DNA from: Myxococcales bacterium
Lineage (GTDB): Bacteria > Myxococcota_A > Polyangia > Polyangiales > Polyangiaceae
NCBI GenBank assembly: GCA_016191785.1
Contig: JACPVJ010000016.1
Location: forward strand, 62,001-126,000
DNA: 64,000 nucleotides
Direction: 5' to 3'
Below, piece after piece: positions 1 through 10,345 of this stretch (positions are counted from its first letter, which is position 1; every line of letters begins with the position of its first letter). Made by a program: the position numbers and the translations under genes. The notes below the pieces were generated by a model that was not told the origin of the DNA, did not search any database, and saw only the letters and a program-made list of their open reading frames with translations.

Positions 1-631
1 CCAGCCCCGCCAGCTCGTCGATGAACTCCCCCTTCACGAAGGTCGAGTCCACGTCCATCACCACCATCCGCTTGTTGCGGCGAAAGATGTCGTCGCGCTG
101 CACGGCCAGATCGACGCCCAGCGATGCGCCGAGCTCGAGGAACTGCCCCCGCAGCTCGGCCAGCTCTTCGTGCTTCACCGCCGGGCCGGGCGGGAGATCT
201 GCCAAGAGCTCCAGCCCGTCGAGGTCGTCGTCCGACAGTGAGCGGATCTCCAAGATGTTCATCCCTCGGGCCGCCATGTTGCGGGTGATGGCGGCCACGG
301 CGCGGCCGTCCGCCAGCTGCCCCAAAGCAGTCACGCAGAACCCGCTTGGCGTGAGCTCGGGGCGCGTCGTCGATGCCGGCTCGAACTTGGTCACCTCGAG
401 CCGCAGCCCCAGATCCGAGGCGAAGAACAGGACCTCGCGCAGCGCGGCCGAGCTGGCCGGGATCTCGACGATGGCCGAAAGTGTCAGGTAGCCGTGGAGC
501 ACGCTCTGCCCGATGTCGACCAGCTGCGCGCCCTCTTGGGCGACGATCTCGGCGATGCGTGCCGTGACGCCCGGACGATCGGGGCCCGCAAGGTGGAACA
601 CCACTCGGTCTTTTTGGTTCTTTTGAGTCAT
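1..631 (-). CDS. serB: Phosphoserine phosphatase SerB, N-terminal part (cut by window edge)
   Basis: Last step of serine synthesis: phosphoserine to serine plus phosphate, in the cytoplasm. The visible 210 residues begin with an ATG at 631-629. Residues about 9-85 and 96-170 read as two ACT domains (for example AGPDRPGVTARIAEIV), the layout of the long actinobacterial/myxobacterial SerB type. HAD motif I follows as VMDVDSTFVKGE, with the nucleophile Asp at about 193 and the acid/base Asp at 195. The remaining HAD core lies beyond base 1. The ACT domains suggest amino-acid (probably serine) feedback; this is inferred from the family. No strong Shine-Dalgarno sequence precedes the start. It diverges from the small lipoprotein gene at 737. 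The identification is secure; only the length is unknown. Confidence 0.9.
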   Translation of the reverse strand, partial: MTQKNQKDRVVFHLAGPDRPGVTARIAEIVAQEGAQLVDIGQSVLHGYLTLSAIVEIPASSAALREVLFFASDLGLRLEVTKFEPASTTRPELTPSGFCVTALGQLADGRAVAAITRNMAARGMNILEIRSLSDDDLDGLELLADLPPGPAVKHEELAELRGQFLELGASLGVDLAVQRDDIFRRNKRMVVMDVDSTFVKGEFIDELAGL

Positions 632-736
632 GGCGGCGGCTGCTCGGGCGCGTGATAGGACTTTCGCTGCCGGATGGCAAACGGGTCCGACTTGACCCGT
701 GGGCGCGGCCAAACGAAAGTCATCGGGGAGCTCAGA

Positions 737-1147
737 ATGCGCACGACCTCGGCCTGCCTCGCCCTGCTCTTTTCCGCTCTTCTCGCTTGCAAGAAAGAGG
801 CCCCGCAGCAGCAGCAGGCCGCCGCCGAGCCGCCGCCTCCGCCGCCCCCGCCGCCGGCGCCGGAAGAGAAGATCGCGGACTTCAAGGGCACGTTCGTCAG
901 CAACTGGGGCAAGGCGAAGTGCACTCAGGTGAAGCGAAACGTGAACTGCCTGTACGCCGGCAAGAGCGGGTCGATGGACTGCAAGGTCGTGGGCGAGAAA
1001 GACCTCGAGTGCGACTGGGAAGAGCCCGGCGCCAGCGGCAAGGCGAAGCTCGCGAAGAAGGACGACGGAAAGATCTCGGGGACCTGGGGCAACGGCTCGA
1101 GCGCCACCAACGGCGGCATGTGGGTGTTCAAACCCGTCGCCGAGTGA
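737..1147 (+). CDS. Small lipoprotein with proline-rich linker
   Basis: A 136-aa predicted lipoprotein of unknown function. The ATG at 737 was chosen because it starts a signal peptide with lipobox SALLAC (Cys near residue 19) and has GGGGAG 7 bases upstream; an earlier in-frame start at 674 would bury the signal. After the Cys come a Gln run and a nine-proline run, a typical spacer that holds a domain off the membrane. The mature domain of about 95 residues has three further Cys and a pattern of short beta-prone segments ending in GGMWVFKPV. It may be a small beta-barrel ligand-binding domain, but no family is recognised. It converges with the next gene, with a GC hairpin between them. Confidence 0.8.
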   Translation: MRTTSACLALLFSALLACKKEAPQQQQAAAEPPPPPPPPPAPEEKIADFKGTFVSNWGKAKCTQVKRNVNCLYAGKSGSMDCKVVGEKDLECDWEEPGASGKAKLAKKDDGKISGTWGNGSSATNGGMWVFKPVAE

Positions 1148-1174
1148 GCGCGACCCGGACCGGGGGCGGCGCCC

Positions 1175-1199
1175 GCCTGCGTCCGCGCGCCGCGCAGGC
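1175..1199. terminator. GC-rich hairpin between convergent genes
   Basis: GCCTGCG (1175-1181) pairs with CGCAGGC (1193-1199) around an 11-base loop, in the 66 bp between two convergent stop codons. There is no T tract, so a terminator role is inferred from position only. Confidence 0.35.
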
Positions 1200-1213
1200 C
1201 CGGGCGCGACGGC

Positions 1214-2392
1214 TCACTTCGGCTTCGGCACCTTGCGCAGCTCGCCGGTGCTCGTCGCGAAGACCACGTCGTACGGGGAGTCGGCGACCGCGGTGGGACC
1301 GGACTCTTTCGGGGCGATCTGGGTCGGCGTGCCCCCGCCCGCGGCCACGGTGAAGACGCCGCCGCCGGCGTAGCCTTGCGTCTCGTCCCCACGGGCGGCC
1401 CACGCCACGGTTGCGCTCGATTTGAAGCGGATCAAAGGTCCGATGTTGGAGAAGCCCGCCGCGAGCTGCTTGGGTGCGGCACCCTTGCCGTCGCACGCGG
1501 AGCTCGAGAGCGGTCGCACCCAGACGCTGCCGTCGCCGCGGGTATAGTAGAAATTCGCCGCGTCCGCGGTCAGCCCGACGGCGTCGGTCACCGGCGCGTC
1601 GAGGGCGCTCGCGCGCGTGCCGCCCCCGGTGGGCATGACCCAGATGTTTCCGGCCGAGACCCAGTAGACGCAGGCGCCGCTGGCGACGACCGCGCCGGAC
1701 GTCTCCGAATCGGTGGCGGTGAACAGCGCCGTCGCGTTGGCGACCCCCGAGCCGAGCCCGAACCGTGCGAGTCCCGCGGCGTGGGTCGCGTCCGTGTCGA
1801 ACGTCGCATACGCGAAGCCGTCCGTCGCGGCGAAGACACCCCGGGCGCCGAGGGGCGTTTGCCCGGTGATCACGATGGCATCCTTGGTGCCGCCGGCCTT
1901 CGTGGTTCGCACGACGCTTCCCTCGGGGCCGGTGTTCTTGCCGCCGACCACGAACACGAACGCGGAGGTCGAGGGGGCCGACAGAGCACGCGGCTTCTCG
2001 AGCAACGGCGGCAGCGCCTGGTCGGCGCCGCCGGCGATCGGCACGCGGCGTAGCGCCGTGTCCGCCGCGTCGCCCGTGGCGAGGTAGACGTCGGTCTCGT
2101 CCGCGGCCATCACGATCGGGGGCGTGCCGGCCCAGAGCTTGGTGACCGGGTACTTCGCGGGGTCGTATGCGACGTAGCCGGCGCTGCCGCCGCTGCCGGC
2201 GACGCCACCGCTCCCACCGCTGGGCGTCCCGCCGCTGCCGCTGCCGCCGCCGCCTCCGCCTGCGCCGCCCCCGCCACCGGAACCGCCCGTCTGGTCCATG
2301 CGCGACTCGTCGAGGGTCTTCAGACACCCGCTGGTGGCGAGGACGAGCGCGGCCGAAAGTGCTCCCCAACGAGCGCGAATCGGGGCCGACAT
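1214..2392 (-). CDS. Lipoprotein with Gly/Ser linker and probable beta-propeller
   Basis: A 392-aa predicted outer-surface lipoprotein. The N-terminus MSAPIRARWGALSAALVLATSGC carries lipobox ATSGC. Residues about 35-75 are an almost pure Gly/Ser linker of the kind common in Polyangiales secreted proteins. The rest is a chain of repeated segments of about 45 residues with the rhythm of a beta-propeller: each has an aromatic or Ala-rich strand (DVYLATG, AFVFVVGG, FAYATFD, CVYWVSAGNIWV, NFYYTRG, YDVVFA), a turn, then a strand ending in basic residues followed by Pro or Ala. This resembles the DUF5050/Kelch-like propellers of myxobacterial lipoproteins. No catalytic motif is visible. A binding or sensing role is a guess. 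Confidence 0.75.
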   Translation of the reverse strand: MSAPIRARWGALSAALVLATSGCLKTLDESRMDQTGGSGGGGGAGGGGGGSGSGGTPSGGSGGVAGSGGSAGYVAYDPAKYPVTKLWAGTPPIVMAADETDVYLATGDAADTALRRVPIAGGADQALPPLLEKPRALSAPSTSAFVFVVGGKNTGPEGSVVRTTKAGGTKDAIVITGQTPLGARGVFAATDGFAYATFDTDATHAAGLARFGLGSGVANATALFTATDSETSGAVVASGACVYWVSAGNIWVMPTGGGTRASALDAPVTDAVGLTADAANFYYTRGDGSVWVRPLSSSACDGKGAAPKQLAAGFSNIGPLIRFKSSATVAWAARGDETQGYAGGGVFTVAAGGGTPTQIAPKESGPTAVADSPYDVVFATSTGELRKVPKPK

Positions 2393-2440
2393 GCTGCGTG
2401 CACCATAGCACCCCTGCTCCTTGCCGGTCGAGCCAGCGGC

Positions 2441-4294
<1,854 letters not shown>

Positions 4295-4311
4295 GGCAGG
4301 CTCCTGGTAGA

Positions 4312-7300
4312 TCACTCGGCAGGGATGGCGGAGAGCGGCGCGTCGACCGGGACGATCCGACCGTCTTGTTTCTTGCCGAGGCGCACCACGTTCTTCGGCA
4401 GCTCGGCGGGCATCGGGGGAGAGGCGTAGGCGCGGATCTTCTCTGCCAGCTCCTCGATCTGCTGGCGCAGCGCCGGGTCCGACCGGCGCGAGTCCTCTCG
4501 AGCAAGCTTTGCCTCGAGCAGCGCCAGCCGCTTTTCGTCCACGGCTCGCGCGAGCTCGCGGCGTCGCGCCGCGACGTCTTCCAGTCGCTCCTGATGCAGG
4601 CGCAGCGAGTGGGCGTAGGTCCGAACTCGGATCTTGATGCTGCCGCCGGGCTTGTTCGCGTCCAGGTCGTGGAGCGCGGCAGCCGGCGTCTTCGATGTCT
4701 GCAAGATGCTGTCGATGAGGCCGTAGGTCGGCGCGTCGTGACCGCATTTGAAGCTCGAGAGGTCGAGGACGGCGACGTTCGGGTGGCGCGCGGCGAAGGT
4801 GGCCGCCCAGACCTTCTGGGAGCTGTTGGCCGAGTAGTTCTCGGGCCACACGTGGTTCAACTCCAGTGGGTGCTTCATCCGGCCCTCGGCCAGGTCCTTC
4901 GCGAAGAACCGCGCCAGCCACTGGGCGTCCTTGGGGATCGAGCGGATGCTCAAGATCGGGTAGCCGAGCACCTGGAACTCTTCGGGGATGCCGTGATTCA
5001 GGCCGGGATCAGCGTGATACGGCCGATTGAGCACCAACAGGGCGATGCGACCTTCGTGCTCCACCGTCTCCAGGATGGCGAGCCCCTTGTCTTGCAGGTC
5101 GGCCTCGAAGGCCTCGAGCGCCGCGAAGCCCTGTCGGCAGGCGTGATCGCTCTCGTCCTCGGTCACCCCCAGGCGCGGCCCGAAGGTCTCGAACATGCGA
5201 CGCCTGAGCAGCGTGGGCTCGGCGAAGGACATCGCCGGGTCCACGTATTCGATCCCGCGCTGCGCGAAGAAGTCGACCTCCTTGGTGAACGCCGCTTTCA
5301 TCACGTTGGGGGTTCCCGCGACGATCGGACACGAGGCGTGGTCCATCGTGTCCTTCACGAAGCCCGGCACGTGGGTCAAGATCGGGAAGAAGATGTGAGT
5401 GAGTCCCCTCCCTTGCTCGGGGTCGTGCTTGCGAAAGAGCAGGTTGTGGATGTGCGCCTGGACCGACTTGCTCGGGAAACACGGGTCCACCGACCCGTAC
5501 TTGCCGCCTTCGACCCACAGCTCTTCGCTGGTGGGCTCGCTGAACACCACGCTCTGCTTGGGGATGCCCAGCGCTTCGAAATAGGTTCGGAAGAACGGCG
5601 CCGTGGAGTACATGTTCAAGACGCGCGGCATGCCGATGCGCATCTGCTTGCGAAGCTTCCAGCTGGCGTCGCTCGAGCGCTGGAAGGGGCGGTTGAAGGT
5701 CTTGCGCTTGACCCGGAACAGGCCGCGCTCGACCCGAATGTCGGAGACCGGTGACCCGTGGGCCGGCATCGGCTCGGGCTCGTAGAAATGCTGGAACGCG
5801 CGCCGCGCCTCGTACTCGACCAGGTTGGGGTGCGCGGCAGCGATCTTCTTGCGCTCGGCGACCAGCGAGAGCATCGCTTCTTTGCTCTCGACCGTGCCCT
5901 TCTCGCAGGAAAAGCCGGAGATGTAGCGGGAGGTCGAGCCGTCCGGGCGGCGCGAGTCGATGAACGTGCGCTTGCACTCGTTGGCGCAGAAGTGACACAC
6001 GGTCTCTTCGTCGTTCTGGGTGGTGTACTCGAGCGCGAGCAGTCCCTCCACGCCGATGAAGCGCGACGTGCCGGTGCGCTCGAACCGCCTCAGCGTCTCC
6101 ATCGCGGCGCCGATGGCGCCGGCCTCGCCGGTGTGAGGGTGCACGTAGACCTCGGCCCCCGGCACCCGCTGCTGGATGTAGTCCACCTGCGCTTTGACCG
6201 CTGCCAGGTTGTACTGGGTGCCGCCCTGCAGGACGAACTTCCGACCCAGCGAGGCGAGGCGAGGGATCTGCACCACGTACTGCCAGACGTTCTTCGGCAG
6301 CACCTGGGCGAGGCCCGCCAACAGCTCCTCCTTCTGGAAGCCCTCTTTCTGGAAGTTCACCCGGTCGGTGTCCAGGAAGACCGCACAGCCGTAGGAAAAC
6401 TTCGGGGCGAGCTCGGCCTTGAACGCCGTCTCGGCGTACTCCGTCACCGGCAGACCGAACTGATCGGCCATCGCCTGCAAGAGCATGCCGTTGCCGGCGC
6501 TGCAGCTGTTCGAGAGCTTGAAGTTCTGGATGTCTCCGTTCTTCATGAACAGGACCTTGATGTCCTGCCCGCCGATGTCGCAGATCACGTCCACGTCGCC
6601 GAAGTAATGGACGGCGCTGATCATGTGCGCGACGGTCTCGACCACGTTGACGTCCGCCAGCACGCACTCGTCGAGCACGTCGGCGGCGTAGCCGGTCGCG
6701 CCGAAGCCCAAGCACTCCAGGGTGGCTCCCTGCCGGGTCACGCCGTCGACCAAGGAAGCCACCAGCTCCTTCGCGTCCTGGATCGGGTTGCCCTTCGAGA
6801 GCTGGTAGGCCTTCGCCACGATCGTGCCGCGCTCGTCCACGAGCACGGCCTTGCTGCTGGTCGAGCCGCCGTCCAGGCCGATCACCGCCCGGACCACCTG
6901 GCCCGGCTCGAAGCGCGCCGGCTCGAAGCGCGGCACCCGGTAGGCATCGACGAACGCCTGGGTTTCGTCGGGGTTCGTGCTGAGGGGCGGCCCGGCTTGT
7001 TCGCCCAGCCGCGAGCGACGGCCGTGCCGGATGAACTCTCGCAGGCGATCCACTCCCGCGAAGCGGCCCGAGGCCTCGTCCTCGCTCAGCCCGTACGCCG
7101 CGGCGCCGAACGCGGCGTAGAGCTCGCTCTTCTCCGGGACGAAGATCAGCTGATCGATGGGGACGTCCTGGGGAAACTCGTACCCGCGATCGCGCCAGGT
7201 CTCGGGGATGCGCTTCTGCCAGCACTCTTGCAGGAACGGCAGGTAGGTGTTGGGCCCGCCCAAGAGCAGCACCTTGGCCTTGAGCGTGTTGCCCCGAGTG

Positions 7301-7938
7301 AGCACCGACAGGTTCTGCAGCACGATGGCGTCGGCCAGCGAGTTCAGGACCTCGTCCTTGGGGATCCCCGACTTGACCAGGTTGACGATGTCCGTCTCGG
7401 CGAACACGCCGCACTTGGCCGCAACGTGGTGGAGCTTCGAGTCGTCGAAGTGCAACGCGGTGGCGAAGCCGGCCTCGGCGCCGACTTTGATCATGCACTT
7501 GTCGATGGTCGCGCCGGTGCCGCTGGCGCACTTGTCGTTCATCGAGGCGAGGGCGGTCTTGGGGCCGCCATTCGCATCTTCTTTGAACATGATGATCTTG
7601 GCGTCTTGCCCCCCGAGCTCGATCACGCTCAGCACGTCCGGGTGCTTGCGCTCCACCGCCAGGGTGACCGCGTTGACCTCTTGCACGAACTTGCCGCCCG
7701 TCGGCTCGACCAAGGGTCCTGCGCCGGAGCCCGTCAGGAAGATCCGCCAGCGGTCAGCCGGCTGGGCGGGGAAGGCCGCCAAGATCGCTTCCAGGAGCTC
7801 GAGGGTCTTCTCGGGTTGCTGGGTGTGGTGGCGCTGGTAGTCGTGCCAGACCACGTTCAGCGAGTCGGGCTCGACCACGACCGCTTTCACGGTGGTGGAG
7901 CCCACATCCAGACCGATGACCAAGTCGCTTTGCCTCAT
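4312..7938 (-). CDS. Giant tandem acyl-CoA dehydratase activase (two BadF/BcrA ATPase domains plus DUF2229-like region)
   Basis: A 1208-aa ATP-dependent electron activator expected to drive electrons into the HgdB-like partner encoded 17 bp downstream. The first ASKHA ATPase domain (about 1-285) starts VIGLDVGSTTVKAV; the second (about 350-625) starts VIGLDGGSTSSKAV. Each keeps the two Cys that hold the activase [4Fe-4S] cluster: C137 (NDKCASGTG) and C176 (AAKCGVFAE) in the first, C479 (SNSCSAGNG) and C518 (YGCAVFLD) in the second, both 39 residues apart. A CHFCANEC motif (C648, C651, C655) plus C678 (SGFSCEKG) may bind another cluster. Residues about 740-1130 match the DUF2229 activase-related domain (KYGSVDPCFPSKSVQAHIHN). 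The C-terminus is coiled-coil-like. The ATG at 7938 follows a promoter overlapped by a palindrome, facing a TetR gene. Separate HgdC-type activases are homodimers of about 260 aa; here two copies are fused. Confidence 0.85.
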   Translation of the reverse strand: MRQSDLVIGLDVGSTTVKAVVVEPDSLNVVWHDYQRHHTQQPEKTLELLEAILAAFPAQPADRWRIFLTGSGAGPLVEPTGGKFVQEVNAVTLAVERKHPDVLSVIELGGQDAKIIMFKEDANGGPKTALASMNDKCASGTGATIDKCMIKVGAEAGFATALHFDDSKLHHVAAKCGVFAETDIVNLVKSGIPKDEVLNSLADAIVLQNLSVLTRGNTLKAKVLLLGGPNTYLPFLQECWQKRIPETWRDRGYEFPQDVPIDQLIFVPEKSELYAAFGAAAYGLSEDEASGRFAGVDRLREFIRHGRRSRLGEQAGPPLSTNPDETQAFVDAYRVPRFEPARFEPGQVVRAVIGLDGGSTSSKAVLVDERGTIVAKAYQLSKGNPIQDAKELVASLVDGVTRQGATLECLGFGATGYAADVLDECVLADVNVVETVAHMISAVHYFGDVDVICDIGGQDIKVLFMKNGDIQNFKLSNSCSAGNGMLLQAMADQFGLPVTEYAETAFKAELAPKFSYGCAVFLDTDRVNFQKEGFQKEELLAGLAQVLPKNVWQYVVQIPRLASLGRKFVLQGGTQYNLAAVKAQVDYIQQRVPGAEVYVHPHTGEAGAIGAAMETLRRFERTGTSRFIGVEGLLALEYTTQNDEETVCHFCANECKRTFIDSRRPDGSTSRYISGFSCEKGTVESKEAMLSLVAERKKIAAAHPNLVEYEARRAFQHFYEPEPMPAHGSPVSDIRVERGLFRVKRKTFNRPFQRSSDASWKLRKQMRIGMPRVLNMYSTAPFFRTYFEALGIPKQSVVFSEPTSEELWVEGGKYGSVDPCFPSKSVQAHIHNLLFRKHDPEQGRGLTHIFFPILTHVPGFVKDTMDHASCPIVAGTPNVMKAAFTKEVDFFAQRGIEYVDPAMSFAEPTLLRRRMFETFGPRLGVTEDESDHACRQGFAALEAFEADLQDKGLAILETVEHEGRIALLVLNRPYHADPGLNHGIPEEFQVLGYPILSIRSIPKDAQWLARFFAKDLAEGRMKHPLELNHVWPENYSANSSQKVWAATFAARHPNVAVLDLSSFKCGHDAPTYGLIDSILQTSKTPAAALHDLDANKPGGSIKIRVRTYAHSLRLHQERLEDVAARRRELARAVDEKRLALLEAKLAREDSRRSDPALRQQIEELAEKIRAYASPPMPAELPKNVVRLGKKQDGRIVPVDAPLSAIPAE

Positions 7939-7956
7939 GCTCCGCTCTCCACGTCA

Positions 7957-7974
7957 ACTGACGCCGGCGTCAGT
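7957..7974. promoter_or_regulatory. 18 bp perfect palindromic operator
   Basis: ACTGACGCCGGCGTCAGT is a perfect inverted repeat that overlaps the -10 of the candidate activase promoter and ends 18 bp before its ATG. It is the likely binding site of the divergent TetR protein. The core TGACG/CGTCA half sites recur on the TetR side at 8109-8118. Repressor identity is inferred from position. Confidence 0.65.
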
Positions 7975-7999
7975 GTACGGAAAGGGAACAGAAGGGCAA
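7972..7999 (-). promoter_or_regulatory. Candidate sigma70-type promoter of the activase operon
   Basis: On the minus strand, TTGCCC (7999-7994), a 16-base spacer and TACACT (7977-7972) precede the activase ATG by about 33 bp. The 18 bp palindrome covers the -10 and start region, as expected for repression. The match to consensus is partial. Confidence 0.45.
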
Positions 8000-8108
8000 C
8001 AGGCACGCGCCAGAAGTGACCGAAGGTGGAGCATTTGAGCTGCAAGCGCTCGAAATCGCTGCAGCCGGGGCCCGCGAATTCCTGGGGGAAGGCGGAGGGC
8101 AGCGAGCC

Positions 8109-8118
8109 CTGACGTCAG
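8109..8118. promoter_or_regulatory. Second TGACGTCA palindrome
   Basis: CTGACGTCAG is a perfect 10 bp palindrome followed by TGTC. The string CGTCAGTGT is shared with the 7957-7974 site. A third partial copy, TCTGACGTAGA, lies at 8144-8154 just before the TetR ATG. The half-site spacing differs from the first palindrome, so it may be a weaker or differently used site. Confidence 0.45.
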
Positions 8119-8166
8119 TGTCACCAAGGCCCTGGGAGGTGGTCTCTGACGTAGACTCGGGGCCTG

Positions 8167-8856
8167 ATGGCGAGGGCTCGAGAGGCAGGTCGGGGAGGCT
8201 CCGCGTCCCGGGGACGGAAGGCGCCGCGCAGCGCGCAGTCGAAGGCGGAGCGCCGCTCGACCATTCTGGCGGCGGCGCGCGACGTGTTCGCGAAGCGCGG
8301 CTACCACCAGGCCACGATCGACGACATCGTGGCCGAGACCGGCGTCGCCCGCGGCACCTTCTATCTGTACTTCGAGGACAAGCGCGCGGTGTTCTCGGAT
8401 CTGATGGATCGTTTCTTCACCACGCTGACGATGGCGATCAACCGCATCGACATCGCGCCGTCCGCCACGCCGGTTGCGGATCAGGCCCGCGCCAACATCC
8501 GCGCCATCATCGGCATGTGCCTCGCGGATCGCGCCATGACCAAGATCTTGCTCTCCGACGCCCAGGGCGTCGATCCCGCCTTCGACCGCAAGCTCGCGAC
8601 CTTCTACGACGCCGTGGTTCAGCTCTTGACCGACAGCCTTCGCGACGGCCAGAAGCTGGGTATCGTCGCCGACGGCGAGCCACGGGTCATGGCCTACCTG
8701 ACGATCGGCGCGCTCAAAGAGCTGCTCTACCAGGCCGTGACACTGGGCCTGGCCGAAGAGAGCGCGGACGTGCTCACGCAGCAGGTCTTCGAGTTCGTGA
8801 GCCAGGGCTACCTGCGGGTACACCCCCGGGAGGCGCGGCCGAAGAAGGCGCGCTGA
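8167..8856 (+). CDS. TetR-family transcriptional regulator
   Basis: A 229-aa repressor-type regulator transcribed away from the activase/dehydratase operon. After a basic tail of about 25 residues, the HTH spans about 28-75 with the classic TetR pattern (ILAAARDVFAKRGY, TIDDIVAETGVARGTFYLYF, then EDKRAVFSDLMDRFF). The all-helical ligand domain follows from about 85 and has no recognised ligand signature. The YLYFEDK type is frequent among regulators of fatty-acyl-CoA genes such as FadR/PsrA-like TetRs, so an acyl-CoA effector is plausible given the neighbour, but this is inference. It probably binds the TGACG palindromes in the 228 bp divergent region and controls both itself and the operon. 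Confidence 0.9.
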   Translation: MARAREAGRGGSASRGRKAPRSAQSKAERRSTILAAARDVFAKRGYHQATIDDIVAETGVARGTFYLYFEDKRAVFSDLMDRFFTTLTMAINRIDIAPSATPVADQARANIRAIIGMCLADRAMTKILLSDAQGVDPAFDRKLATFYDAVVQLLTDSLRDGQKLGIVADGEPRVMAYLTIGALKELLYQAVTLGLAEESADVLTQQVFEFVSQGYLRVHPREARPKKAR

Positions 8857-8871
8857 CCGCTCGGTGGGGCG

Positions 8872-9203
8872 TCACCCGGCGAGCCCGTGCCCCCGGCGGT
8901 GGAGCAGATAGGCGCGCAGCAGGCCGACGCGGTCGGTCGCACCGAGCTTCTGCTGGGCGCGACTCAGCTGCTGAGGTGGATCGCCCGCTGGAAGTCGATC
9001 GGCACCCGGGCCTCCCACAGGTCGAATCCGGGTGGATCGAGCCCTTCGGGCGCGCCAACGCTGACGAGGCCGGAAGCGGCCACGCGCTCCGGGCTCGAAA
9101 GGTCGACGAAGTAGGCGAAAATCCCCAGCCCCTGATCCAGCATCGGCGCCGCGGTGCCGGCGACGTCCCGGAGCCACTCGTCAGGTGAGCGATCGACGTT
9201 CTT
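8872..9203 (-). pseudogene. LuxR-type regulator remnant, internally deleted and frameshifted
   Basis: Two pieces of one protein family sit in different minus-strand frames. At 9203-8967 the frame reads SPDEWLRDVAGTAAPMLDQG, then GLGIFAYFVD and RVAASGLVSVGAPEG, the usual N-terminal sensor start of myxobacterial LuxR-like regulators, and then hits a stop at 8966-8964. In the adjacent frame, 8960-8872 reads LSRAQQKLGATDRVGLLRAY and a short tail to TGA, which is the end of a LuxR HTH. The roughly 200 residues expected between the two pieces are missing. No convincing start codon precedes the first piece. The gene is therefore decayed. Otherwise the 436 bp between the TetR and CorA genes holds nothing recognisable. 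Confidence 0.65.
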
Positions 9204-9291
9204 ATCTAACCGCCGGGGGACGGCCCACCCAGACAATCGTGGCCGCTTCTTCGCGGAACCCGGGGTACCGGGCGTAGGATCGACGCGCCCC

Positions 9292-10281
9292 ATGACCTCA
9301 AATGCCGGCGGCACATCGGTGATCCGCGCCGTGGCGTTCGACTTCGAGAAGAAGGTCGAACGGGCCGTCGAGCTCGGCGAGATCCCCGAGCTCATGGCCC
9401 AGGGGCTGTTCGTCTGGGGCGACTTCGACATCGGCGATGCCGAAGAGGCCCGCGCCCTGCTGGCCGAGCTGAGCCTGTTCAACTCGGAGATCGTCGAGGA
9501 CGCGCTGACCCGGGAGCCCGCCACGCAGAGCGCGCGCTACGACGGCTACCTTCACTTCGTGGTCTCGGGCTGCCGGCTGATCGGTCGCCACTTCGATCTG
9601 GAGCGTGTCGACTGCGTGATCGGTGAGCGCTTCTTGTTCACGCTGCACAAGGGGCAGGTCGTGTTCCTGGAGGCCCTCAAGAAGGACTACTCGCAAGACT
9701 TCGTGGCCTTCGCCCGCAGTCCCAGCTTCCTGATCTACGAGATCTGGGATCACCTGACCGACAACTACCTGGCGGTGCAAAAGCGCTTCGAAGAGCGGGT
9801 CGAGCAGCTGCAGAACGAGCTGATGCGCGACGTCGACGACAAGGTGTTCGCGTCGGTCTCCGAGCTCGGCGCCGACCTGCTCCACTTCCGCAAAGTGGTT
9901 CTGCCCGCCCGGGCGGTGCTGACGGACCTCTCGACGCGGCGCTCGCTCTACATCAGCGAGGCGACCCAGCCGTTCCTGGCCAACATGGTCGGGACGCTGG
10001 AGCGCGTGCTGCAAGACCTGTTGGTGGACCGCGACGTGCTATCGAACTCGCTCAACCTGTACATGTCGCTGGTGCAGCACCGGACCAACGAGGTGATGAA
10101 GAAGCTGACGGTGGTCAGCGTGATCTTCTTGCCGCTGACCTTCCTGTGCGGGGTCTACGGCATGAACTTCGAGCACCTGCCGGAGCTGAAGTGGCAGTAC
10201 GGGTACGCCGGCTTCTGGGCGGCTGTCGCGGCGATCGTCGCGGTGATCGCCGTCATTTCGCGGCGCGCCAAGCTGCTCTGA
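9292..10281 (+). CDS. CorA-family divalent cation transporter
   Basis: A 329-aa CorA-like channel for Mg2+ or another divalent ion in the inner membrane. The ATG at 9292 gives the family's usual length; an in-frame start at 9154 would run back through the LuxR remnant. The long acidic/helical cytoplasmic domain (FDFEKKVERAVELGEIPELM onward) is followed by a stalk helix and two C-terminal membrane segments. The signature YGMNF (GMN at 290-292) sits at the end of TM1 after LTVVSVIFLPLTFLCGV, and TM2 is FWAAVAAIVAVIAVI. The periplasmic loop EHLPELKWQYGY is normal for the family. It is probably monocistronic. Ion preference among CorA/ZntB-like proteins cannot be decided. Confidence 0.92.
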   Translation: MTSNAGGTSVIRAVAFDFEKKVERAVELGEIPELMAQGLFVWGDFDIGDAEEARALLAELSLFNSEIVEDALTREPATQSARYDGYLHFVVSGCRLIGRHFDLERVDCVIGERFLFTLHKGQVVFLEALKKDYSQDFVAFARSPSFLIYEIWDHLTDNYLAVQKRFEERVEQLQNELMRDVDDKVFASVSELGADLLHFRKVVLPARAVLTDLSTRRSLYISEATQPFLANMVGTLERVLQDLLVDRDVLSNSLNLYMSLVQHRTNEVMKKLTVVSVIFLPLTFLCGVYGMNFEHLPELKWQYGYAGFWAAVAAIVAVIAVISRRAKLL

Positions 10282-10345
10282 CGGGACCACCTGCGTCCAT
10301 CGTCCCAGTTGACGGCGCGCGCGCGGTGCGGTGATCCTTCTCGTC

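Noticed and set aside
820..870. GC-rich near-repeat of CCG units
   Set aside because: It codes for the proline linker of a lipoprotein, so it is not a separate repeat element.
2160..2300. GGC/GCC microsatellite-like tract
   Set aside because: It is the Gly/Ser linker of the lipoprotein gene on the minus strand.
5758..8019. Long plus-strand open frames (753 aa and others) opposite the activase gene
   Set aside because: They are mirror frames of a GC-rich gene; the translation has no domain, is rich in His/Arg/Leu/Val, and the opposite strand has clear ASKHA motifs.
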